DNA from: Cristatella mucedo
Taxonomy: Eukaryota; Bryozoa; Phylactolaemata; Cristatellidae
Direction: 5' to 3'
Assembly (NCBI GenBank): GCA_009760855.2
Contig: WPIO01000182.1
Span: 207,501-262,500, forward strand
DNA: 55,000 nucleotides
Both the position numbers and the translations under genes were made by a program. Numbering within the stretch: position 1 is the first letter of the stretch; each line of letters opens with the position of its first letter. Below are positions 11,459 through 34,388 of the stretch, piece after piece. The notes below the pieces were generated by a model. That model saw nothing but the letters and a program-made list of their open reading frames with translations, did not search any database and had not been told where the DNA came from.

Positions 11459-11666
11459 CACTGGTTTGGCCCAGTGGTTAAAGTGCTCGCGCCGACCAAG
11501 GTCTGGCCGAGGTCGTGGGCTCGAGCCCCGTGACATATGTTGAGCGCCTGAATAGAGATTAAGTTCTCTTAGAGCACTAAACAAATGAATTATACACACA
11601 CACACACTCACACACACACACACACACACACTCACACACTCACAAATATATATATATATATATATC
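11459..11666 (+). mobile_element. SINE-B copy ending in (CA)n(TA)n
   Basis: The most complete plus-strand SINE-B: TTTGGCCCAGTGGTTAAAG (A box), GACCAAGGTCTGGCCGAGG, the B box GGGCTCGAGCCCC and the stem-loop up to 11592. The tail has expanded into a CA array (about 11594-11643) and TA repeats (to 11666). Confidence 0.92.
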
Positions 11667-13774
11667 TCTTCTGTTGGTGCAGCTGGCTTCGTGTGGCTGT
11701 ATCGCTGGCTTCGCATTGCTTCCAACTGTAATTCGAATGAGTTAAAATGACAGTTAAAGTGAACACCTAAAAAAAGGACGGTAATACTGAAGGCAGCGAT
11801 TGTATGTAGTACTAAAGGGCGGATTTTCAGAATGAAGATCTTGACCTTTTCTCACGACCCTTAAGGTTCAATTTGAGCATCCCCAACTCAAAGATATCTA
11901 TGGCGCTCCTGCCAAAATCGCGGCCACTCCCCGCGCCGCCGTCGCTGGTTGCAGCCAGCCAGCTGCATGTCAGCCTGAACCAGGTTGTTTGGTGGAGTTT
12001 TTAAAACTAGAAGTTAACGTCTCGTTACAACCGCTTTCTCCCAATGCGAATGAATTTTCAAACATTTTTCAGCACATGGACTCGCGCTGGCGTGCTGATT
12101 AGGGACCGCTTTCGACCTCCGGACGCCAAGTGGGAAGGTTGCAGATGCATTTTCCCTGCCAGTCTCCGAGGAGACCTCATATCGGCTGCCACACGTCCGT
12201 TTGCTTCGATAACATGGGACAGTTGCGACTTAGCGGAGATCGTTCTGGAGGATTCTATCTGTGCTTTGGCTGCCTACTCAGGAATGTGGTGGATGGTCAC
12301 AAAAGTCAAGATACTTAGGGAAATTCGTGTTCGAGTTTGAAAGTACCTGACAACATCCTGCGAGCAAGTACTAATCTTTCTTGCAAGTTGGTCGAAGAAA
12401 AAAAAGCGAGTCAAACAGAAGTACTTTCGCTTCGCAAAGGTTGAACTGCCGGAATTGATAGCTTCGCGAAGGCTGCAACTTCGGCAGTCCGAATGATGCT
12501 GACTCATTTGCCATATGCGGCTCACAATGGCAATGCATTATTTAATTGGTTTTATCAATTTATTTCTCGGCACATCCAATGGTCCGACTATTTTGGGGTG
12601 AAATATAAATATTTAGGCATTTACAAGATAATCCTATTCTAGGGGAACAACGAATACATGCTGAGCGTAAGCTCCTTTGTAGGTAGCTGCCGCTCTTTAG
12701 CAAATGCTCTTTGGTAGATACTGGATGCTCAGTGCTAGTAGCCGACGCTCAGAGGTAGTAGTTTCTTACTGATTAGCACCAGAGGAAAACCTATGCTATG
12801 ATCACGTTCGATCACGATTCCAATCACTGTGATGAGAATCGTTATTATTATTATTATAAAGCGAAGTGAGCCCACTGGCCTGTCTTTTATAGCCGCCTTA
12901 TAAAAGTGGAAGTCCGCAAAGGCAACCCGCTCTCAGCGGATGCTTTTTTGTAAAATGGCACTGATTGCCACTGACACACGAAGACCCATGACCCATGACC
13001 CATGACCCATACCCATGAGGTGCCGATCGTAGAGCAGCCCAGTGTTCAACCGTAACCAGTTTTGAGGCTGTTGATGACCAATCGCGCACATTGCAGCGAG
13101 TATAGGGTATTTTCCGGACAAGGAAGCGGACGGGACCAAGATCGTGTTTATTTAGGGACCATGGCCTATGCATTCACTTCAAAGTGCCAGTTGTATTCGG
13201 TCTTGCCAAAATGAATTATTAAACTTGAGACGATTAAACAGCTTTAAAGATCACGTCAGCTTTAAGATTATTGTAAGATCAATCTGCATGGGGGCCAGTG
13301 TTGCCAAGAAATTTTAATGAATTATTATAACATCAATAGATGTGCTCAAATCGGCCATAGGGCTTCTCTCTCTAAGGCCGGATCGTCAGCGAAAGAAGAG
13401 AGACCATGCGGCATTCGATCTAGTGCTGGCGTCAGAGATGCTCAGCCAGGTCAAGGACATCCACTGCCCAGGTGGGATGCTCAGGCCTGGCTAGAACGAC
13501 GAGAAGAAAGACGCGGCGAGACGGATTTAATTCAAAAGTAATCAAGGGCAGCTTGGTCAGAAGAACGCAGCAATGAAATTTGCAAAAACTTTGATTCAGA
13601 AACGATAATGATATGCATCAAAGGGCACGCTCAGTCAAAGCACAATATATGCACTTTCTATATACTTGGTACACACTTGAAATAATTTGGCTATCGTGGA
13701 TCTCAGTGAACAACCACGTCGGAGTGGCGATACAAAATCGGTGAGCTCACACTCAGTCCGTATGCTTCATTTTT
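11667..13774. other. Two-kilobase stretch without recognised gene
   Basis: The frame at 12044-12340 (98 codons) has no recognised domain. A heptamer array of GACCCAT, four units, lies at 12983-13010, with a partial unit following. No repeat family or RNA gene is recognised in the remainder. Confidence 0.45.
12983..13018. repeat. GACCCAT heptamer array
   Basis: Four perfect units, 12983-13010, then a partial ACCCATGAG. Too short and without spacers, so not a CRISPR. Confidence 0.9.
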
Positions 13775-14290
13775 TGTTAATACTAATAATAATAATGAGA
13801 CATTTGTATAACACTCTCAGAGAACTTACTCTCTTTCTATGCTCTTTACATTTGCTGTAAAGCAGCGGTTCTCAACCTGTGGGTTGCGAACCCTTTGGGG
13901 GTCAAACGATCCTTCAACACGGGTCGCCTAAGACCATTGGAAAACACGCGTTTCCACATTTGCACACACTAATTTTATGGTTGGGAGTCGCCACAACATG
14001 AGGAACTGTATTCAAGGGTCGAGCCATTAGGAAGGTTGATAATCACTGCTGTAAAGGAAGCGAGACCATAAGGTTAATGGTAATATGCAGAATGCGGGAA
14101 GCGGTAACATGCAGCGTCAGCACCCACAAGCACATTTAGGACAAATCACGAGGACCCAGCAAACGCTGTGAGGAATAACTGCGTTTTTAGCTTCTTTTTA
14201 AATGTCATCAAGTGGGGGGTATTGCGACGTCAGTCGCAAGTGAGTTCCAGGCTTTGGGAGCATAAAAATAGAGGCAAAATGGATTTTAGT
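13775..14290 (-). mobile_element. LINE-1 3' part, split by a hAT MITE
   Basis: ATT tail, a decayed stem-loop (about 13803-13850) and TTTGCTG. After the inserted 186-bp element come the 3' UTR and the C-terminal codons (SSYAPKAW-type end, with GAGTTCCAGGCTTTGGGAGC on the plus strand). 5'-truncated. Confidence 0.85.
13863..14048. mobile_element. hAT-superfamily MITE, SPIN-like
   Basis: Begins CAGCGGTTCTCAACC and ends with GGTTGATAATCACTG, an imperfect terminal inverted repeat. It is flanked by a perfect 8-bp duplication CTGTAAAG (13855-13862 and 14049-14056), as expected for hAT. Internal phrases GTCGCCTAAGACCATTGG, GGAAAACACG, ATTTTATGGTTGGGAG and CACAACATGAGGAACTG match what I remember of SPIN (Space Invaders/OposCharlie3). 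At 186 bp it has no coding capacity. The family match is from memory; the hAT hallmarks are in the sequence. Confidence 0.88.
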
Positions 14291-14595
14291 TTGGCTCGAG
14301 GCATACCTACATATAATTAATAATCAATATGAATATAATTGATTGTATTATGATTAATAAATATAATACAAAATCTGAGTCCGAAGAGCGAGTGGTTTAC
14401 GATGCCTAGGAGTAGTTCTGATATTATATTTGCAGAAAGAATCGACGGTGCTGAAGTGATCCACAAAAGCAGAGCATAGTATTCGCCAACGCTCTTGCTT
14501 CGGGACCTGAAAACACTGGTTTTGATGCAGCCAATATTCACAAATGTCGGTCTTGGCAGCTTAGGCTACTCCTCGCAGCCGATCAAGCTTTCTAC
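14291..14595. other. AT-rich stretch, nothing recognised
   Basis: Very AT-rich around 14310-14370. No domain or repeat match. Confidence 0.5.
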
Positions 14596-14690
14596 CTTGT
14601 AATGTAATGTAATGTATCTCCGTCTGTAACTCCACAAAGTCATAAAGACCACGTGGGTACGCATTCGGTAGCCACGGAATTGGAATGGTT
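14596..14690 (-). mobile_element. LINE-3 3' end
   Basis: The minus strand ends GGAGTTACAGACGGAGATAC then TACAT/TAATG repeats (14597-14616). This matches the 3' end of the copy at 27640-27690, including the codons FVELQTEIHYI. The tail unit differs from the ATT repeats of LINE-1. Confidence 0.75.
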
Positions 14691-15870
14691 ATTCGCGACA
14701 GCTTCAACACATCAGCTAAAATAATCCATCCGATTAAAATATACATGAAACAAAGACTATATAAAATAAATACTTGAATAAATTTAGGATGAATACATTA
14801 TTGATGATGCTGATTTATGATTTTCGCGTACGCTCAAACAACCTGGTTTTCTAAAAGGAAGCAGCTGCAGATACATGCAGACCAACTAACGTGGTCATTG
14901 CTGCAACTGCAACTTACAAGGCTGCTAAACAAAATTATTTCGCTTTGACAGTTGGATTCATTTATTAATTTAACCTTGTCCAGTCTTCTAACGTTGCATA
15001 CTTCCGAGCCTCAGGTTTGCAGTAACAAAACATGCCTAGAAGCAGTTAAAAGCTAGGGTAAGATGCAAAGTACAGCCAGACGGCAGTATAAGCTATAAGG
15101 CCTCAGCATCAAGTTTAAATACACTGGATATCTAAAATCCATTGCAAGGCCACAAAGGCAAAGTGAGATTTGGAGAGCTTTTCTCATGCTGTAAAGTGGT
15201 TCGATTTTAAGAGCCCAGGTTGCTATGTAATTCTGCAGGAAACATTTTTCTATGCTGAGCACTGCCTTTGCTTCGGTTGGGTTTTTGTGCTTAACGAGTT
15301 CGCCAAAGGTAGCTATATATCAGCGTTGAAAAAAGCTGCCACCCTTGAGCACCCACTGGCAGCTACAGTGAATATCCGTTCTTGTTGATCGGTTGTAACT
15401 ATTGAAAAAGAAGAAGAAATAGGAGTGGTAGAGCAAATGTATTGACTCCACGCAAAATTGGAGCATTTAACAGCAACACCCAACGAGAGAACAGTGGTTA
15501 TTGACAAAATAGCAGAATGGATTGCTTTATAAATGCAGGCTTTTGGAAGCAAAATGAAATAATTGTGCAAAAAGTGCATTTTAAAAGAAATAACCTAGAA
15601 TACGGATGGGGTTTCCTAAAAACAGGTAATCAGGAATGGGATGGACAATGCCGCCGCCAAGCTCCATCGAGCCCCGCCACCGGGGCATCGATCGAGACCT
15701 CCAAGTGTGAGATTTCTTATATACTTAGTGTGACAAACTGGTGTCACTGAGGCATCTCATAGGTCTGCACGAAAAATGGCCAAGTCGAGCGTCCCGTGAC
15801 CACCACCGCCGCCGTCGTCGCAGATGATGCTACCGCTACCGCCTGCCGATACTGCGTCTGAACTGTCGAA
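14691..15870. other. Downstream flank of PEPCK, no other gene recognised
   Basis: Probably holds the PEPCK 3' UTR. A minus-strand AATAAA lies near 14960. A small hairpin, GCCCC...GGGGC, occurs near 15670. Short frames carry no domain. Confidence 0.45.
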
Positions 15871-29315
<13,445 letters not shown>

Positions 29316-29589
29316 ATCATCTCACATGATCTAGCACGACATCTAGTATCACTGCGATGTGAGCTCAACAAAATGCAACTATCTCCCAGGATTTAGCAAT
29401 ACTGTCAACAAGCTGCAGTTGCCCAAATTATACTATTAGATTAAGAATGCAGGTGGATGTGCTTTGAGATGGATTCTTACAGCAGGATGCTTTGCTGAGC
29501 ATGATTCAACAGTGGATGCACTGACGTAATCTAAAAGATGTGACCAATAGCAATGTAAAATATCGTCTACTATAACCAATATAACATTC
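29316..29589. promoter_or_regulatory. Possible PEPCK proximal 5' flank
   Basis: The only non-repeat sequence between the candidate ATG and the LINE-1 nest. Two CCAAT boxes lie on the plus strand (near 29541 and 29574), reading ATTGG on the gene strand. No TATA box can be placed with confidence. If exon 1 is not first, this is intron. Confidence 0.3.
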
Positions 29590-32500
29590 TCTATGGAGAA
29601 TCCTCTCCCTTAGTTCCTTGCATTACCTTAGTGACCACCTTTACCACTGCTAGCCATGACCTCACCTTGAAGTTCATCTTTCAGTCTAAGATGGCTACTA
29701 GCCCTGTAGACCCTATACCCACTTTTCTCCTTCTGAGATCCATAGATTTGTTTCTGCCTGTGCGAGTAACAATTCCTTAGCCTCGGGGCTTGCGTGTGCA
29801 TCTTTCGAAATCGCTGTTGTTTTGCCTCTCAGTTTAGTGGGCAACAATAGATCTGGAGAACTTGAGCATCTACTCTCTGCTGCTCCTATCAAAGAGAGCG
29901 GAATGGGAAGTGACAGACCAGCTAAACTTTTATATTGAAACAAAAAACTTAAAACCTAGCAAGTAAGTTCCAGTCAGGTTTTATAGCCAATTACTCCACC
30001 GAGTCAGCATTGCTAAGGCTGTATAGCAACCTTCTCATGTATGAAGACTTAATTGAGGTCTTTAAAGTTGTCGGCTCGATCTTTAGGCAGCATTTGATAC
30101 TATTGATGACCTAGTCCTCCTCGAAGGTTTCTCATCTTGCCCGGGCATCAATGGCAGTAATAATAATAATGCACTTGATAGAGCGCCCTCAGAGAACTCA
30201 ATCTCTCTCTAGGTGCTTTACATTTGCTGCAAAGGGAAATGCAATTGAATGGTGAGTAAAATCATGCTTGACAAAGAAACAAAATGAATAACATGGTTAG
30301 GGGTGACATGCACAGGGTCAGCATGCAAATGTGGTTAGTGGCAGCATGCACAGTTTCAGCACGCATAAGCACACAAAGGACGAATCACAGGGACCCACTA
30401 AATGCTGTCCTAAATAGGTGTTTTTAAGTTCTTTTTAAATGTGGTCAGGTCAGGGGATGTTCTGACGCAGGTCTGGAGGGAGTTCCAGGCTTTGGGAGCA
30501 TACGAACTAAATGCACAGCCTCCAAAGGATTTGAGGTTTGTAGGACGTATTTGTAGACTGTTGGATTCCGAAAAGTGGGTGGTACGATGCTTGGCCTGAT
30601 GGGGGAGTATATCAGAGAGATAGATTGGAGCCAAAGAATGAAGTGAGCTAAAAGTGAGCGACAAAACCTTGAAGTCAATCCATTGCTTGACTGGTAGCCA
30701 GTGCAGGTCGGCGAGAAGTGGAGTAATGTGGCAACTTCGACGCTCACGACAGACAAGCCTAGCTGCAGAGTTTTGCACCAGCTGCAATCGCCTGATCGCA
30801 CATGCTGGTAGGGCAGTAGGCAGTGAGTTGCAGGAGTCGAGATGGGATGTCACGAATGCATGGACCAACTTAGATGTGGTATCCTTATCTAAACAAGCCC
30901 AAATTTTAGCAATGTTGTGAAGCTGAAAATAGGCAGATTTGACTATGGAGCTGATATGGTCGTCTAACGAGAGGTCGCTTTGGAATATGATACCTAGATT
31001 TCGAGCTGATTCAACTGGAGATATGCTGGCAGAGCCAATTTTGAGCGGCAGCCTCTCCGATTTGTGAATCACACTGGGTTTGCCCATAACTAGCAAGTTA
31101 GTTTTATCATCGTTTAGTTTAAGAAAATTTGCGGATGTCATCAATACATGCAGCAAGTGAGTTGAGAGAATTTGAGGTGCTCGAAGGCTGGGAGGGATCA
31201 AAGCAAAGGTACAACTGAGTGTCATCCGCATAGAAGTGAAGGCCGAGATTGTGCTTGGCAATCACATCAGCAAGAGGGAGAGTATAAACCGTGAAAAGAA
31301 CCGGACCTAGCACAGAGCCCTGATGTACCCCATATTTCAGAGGTACCTCATGATCTTTGTCCATTCACATCAATACTCTGGAGTCTCCCACTGAGATAGG
31401 ACCTGAACCACTGCAGAGCAGTCCCAGCAGTGCACTGCAATGGCTAGATCCTACCTTAGAGGAAACTCCCGAGCATCAATGTCAACGACCAGTATTCATC
31501 CGAGAAGCCTCTAAAGTCTAGGGTACCCTAGTGGATCTACACTTAGTCCACTCCTTTTTACAACTTATACTCGCACTCTTGCCCGTGTGATTGCTAAGTG
31601 CAATCTAGGCTTTCATTTGTGTGCAGATGATACACAGCTGTACCTGTTTTAATTCTTCCCTGCCTTTCAGCACACCCAACTCACTCAACTCCCTTGCTGA
31701 ATGCATATTTGACATTTGCACTTGGACGGCAAACACCTTGCTTAAATTGAATGACGACAAAACCAACTTTTTAGCTATGGGAAAACCTAAGGCTTAAACA
31801 GGGCTTGACCAGCTAATTTTTTGTAACATCTGCACACAATCTGGTATCCTGTTCCAAAGTGACCGTAGATGCACACATTAGCTTCACAGTTAGGTCTGCC
31901 GAACTTTGGCTACAAAATAGGGCAAGCATTCGAAACTTGTTAGGGACTTGACAGGGATACTAACTCTAACTTGGTCTATGCATTTAAAAAACCTGTTTCG
32001 GCTTCTGTAGCTCTTTGTAGATGTCTTCTGTAGTTGCAGGTCTTCCGGCATGTGCAATATAAGGTGCTTACAGTTGGGGCACAACTGCAGCTAGTCTTGT
32101 CAGTCGTGAACGTCGCAATTGCACCATTACATAACTTCTAACAGAACTACACTGGTTTCCATTCAAGCATCATATCGACTTCAAGGTAGGTACCTTGATT
32201 TTGTTGCTCGGGCGAACCTTGCCTTCCCATCAGGCTACACATCGTACCATCCTATTCTTTAGATGTAAAGACCGTGCATTTAGTTCGTATGCTCCCAAAG
32301 CCAGGAACTCCCTCCAGACCTGCGTCAGAACATCCCCTGACCTGACCACATTTAAAAAGAACTTAAAAACACCTATTTAGGACAGCACTTAGTGGGTCCC
32401 TGTGATTTGTCCTTGGTGTGCTTATGCATGCTGACACTGTGCATGCTGCCACTAACCACATTTGTATGCTGACCCTGTGCATGTCACCCCTAACATGTTA

Positions 32501-32640
32501 TTCATGTTGCTTGTTTATCAAGCATGATATTACCCACCATTCAATTGCATTTCCCTTGGCAGCAAATGTAAAACGCCTAGAAAGAGATTGAGTTCTCTGA
32601 AGGCGCTTTGTAATAATGATAATAATAATAATAATGCACT
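29590..32640 (+). mobile_element. Older LINE-1 copy, interrupted by a younger inverted LINE-1
   Basis: Segments 29590-30158 and 31426-32640 are one copy. The first carries the PTFLLLRSIDLFLPV and LDL-AAFDTI-like blocks and stops at GGGCATCAATGGCAGT. The second resumes at TGCACTGCAATGGCTAG (ALQW), then LSPLLFTTYTRTLARVIAK, LCADDTQLYL, the C-terminal blocks and the stem-loop at 32571-32611. Many stops. Confidence 0.9.
30159..31425 (-). mobile_element. Younger LINE-1 copy, 5'-truncated, best-preserved RT here
   Basis: Tail of AAT repeats, stem-loop (about 30178-30222), 3' UTR, then the open frame 30410-31261 (283 codons) from the palm through KLNDDKTNLLVMGKPSV and ITPLLADLHWLPVKQ to the end. 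A second frame, 31119-31364, holds [10 protein letters not shown] and the catalytic FYADD. The two are separated only by a 14-bp deletion at GCA microhomology near 31131. The insertion is flanked by GCAGT on both sides. Confidence 0.93.
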
Positions 32641-32713
32641 TGATAAAGCGCCCTCAGAGAGTTTAATCTCTTTCTAGGCGCTTTGTTTCATCAAGTGCAT
32701 TATTATTATTATA
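32619..32713. repeat. Inverted copy of the LINE-1 3' terminus (hairpin-only)
   Basis: Directly after a plus LINE-1 tail comes AATAATGCACTTGAT, the whole stem-loop on the minus strand (about 32645-32685), then ATCAAGTGCATTATTATT. The flanks are themselves inverted repeats around the hairpin, making a palindrome of about 90 bp. Confidence 0.85.
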
Positions 32714-33721
32714 AATAGTTTAGTCGTGTATCTTACCATTGTAATCTTTCGTAGACCATTCTTGCCTCTTGATACCGATCGCTACAAGCGGTTCTTGTCC
32801 ATTGCAGAACTCTATTCCGAAAACCGAAGTTCTTGCAAGCATCGTATACAAAAACTAATACAGCTAAGAGCCGTTTAAAGCTAATCTGCTTGTTGTTTGA
32901 CCGTAGCGGGTAATAAATTATGAACTGTGCCAATGAAAGTCTAATCGTTTATTGCTTCGGGCTGCTGGGTCTCCCACACGGCAGCTAGTAACTTGCATGT
33001 TCGTTATGATCGTGCACACCTATTATCGCTTCGTTATCGTAGTTCAAATGCATTCCTAGATGTTACTATTATTGCTAAGATTCGTGAATTATGCATTAAC
33101 AAAAGAAAAGCGCCCCGGAGTGGAGCTGAGACGCCACTCGTTTGGCGGGAACTGCAAGCTGAGTACCCGCTCATTTGGTATTCCTTGTATTTTCTCGAAC
33201 CACTCAGCCTGTTCTCCCTCAAGCGTCACTGTGAATCTCTCTAACTTGGAGGTCATTAGGCCCGCTAATCCTCCAGCAGCCCAACTTAACATATGCCTTT
33301 GGAATCCTCGTTCAATGTCCAATAAACCCCTACTAATAAGCAACCTTATTTCTGAAAAAGGCTTCGATCTGCTCGCTTTGACTACAACTTGGCTAAAATT
33401 AGCTTAGTGCCCGACTTTTAAAGACACAACTCCGACTGGCTTCTTCTTTCACACCCCTACATCAATCAAAACAGGAGGTGGAGCCGCCATTATCACAAGC
33501 TAGAATTTTAATTTCAAGCCGCTCGCAGTACCTCTGAAGCAGTCTTTTGCATCTATTGTCTTGACTTAACCTGAAAACAAGCTACCGAATGTTGCAGAAG
33601 TCTATCGCCCACCAGGTACCCAGTCATCCTTTATCACAGATTTCTCTTACCTCATTACAATTCTGTGTGCACGAAATCTATGCTTCCTCGATATGGGTGA
33701 TTTCAGCATTCATTTTGATAA

Positions 33722-33897
33722 AAAAAAATACAAGCCGATTTAACAACCTCTTTTGTATAGCGATAGAAGAGCCTTTACGGCTATCACCACTGCTTGCAGC
33801 AACGATAAAGGATCGCCCACCGAAGGATTGGATCCCAAGACCTTGGGACCGAGGCTGTGAAAAGCAACCGCCTTACATTGTGTGCCATCACGGCTCA
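33722..33897 (-). mobile_element. SINE-A copy inside LINE-1
   Basis: Minus-strand head AGCCGTGATGGCACAC, a decayed B box, the TGCAAGC body and the AACAACCTCTTTTGTATAGCG tail. It interrupts the endonuclease domain between codons for a DMGDFSIHFD-like phrase and NDNLTDAFSTEL. Confidence 0.9.
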
Positions 33898-34201
33898 CCA
33901 AACGATAACTTAACTGACGCCTTCAGCACCGAACTTTGTGCACTGACTGACTTATTGTCTCTTGTGGCTCACGTGCATCGCCACGTTCACATCAACGTTG
34001 ACTTATTCGAACAAATTTTCTCATACAACTGCACTTTATCATTCCCAATTATTACCAAATTCTGCTTATCTGACCACAAGCAGATCTCGTTAAGTCTATG
34101 TGTGCCCTCCTCCTCCTCATCTAAAATCACCTGCGATTCGCAAAACCTCAAAACCCTTATATCGATGCTGTTCGTGCAAGAACATCTGCTTTGCCTCCGA
34201 T

Positions 34202-34388
34202 GAACCGTGATGGCACACTAGGTAAGGCGGGGGGGGGGGGGGACTTTTCCCGACCTCGGTACCGAGGTCGTGGGTTCGAATACTGTGGTGGATGATTCTT
34301 TATCGCTGCTGCAAGCTGCAGTGATGGCCGTAAAGGTTCTTCTGTCGCTATACAAAGGAGGCTGTTAAATCAGCTAATATTTTTTCAA
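34202..34388 (+). mobile_element. SINE-A copy inside LINE-1 with a run of 14 G
   Basis: AACCGTGATGGCACACTAGG, then a G run at 34229-34242, the ACCTCGGTACCGAGGTCG arm, B box GGTTCGAATACTG, body, and GAGGCTGTTAAATCAGCTAA. Head-to-head with 33722-33897. Confidence 0.92.

Noticed and set aside
12044-12340. 98-codon plus-strand frame
   Set aside because: No recognisable domain, no splice context, and other frames overlap it; kept as unsupported.
12983-13018. CRISPR-like short repeats
   Set aside because: Contiguous heptamers without spacers, in a eukaryotic genome.
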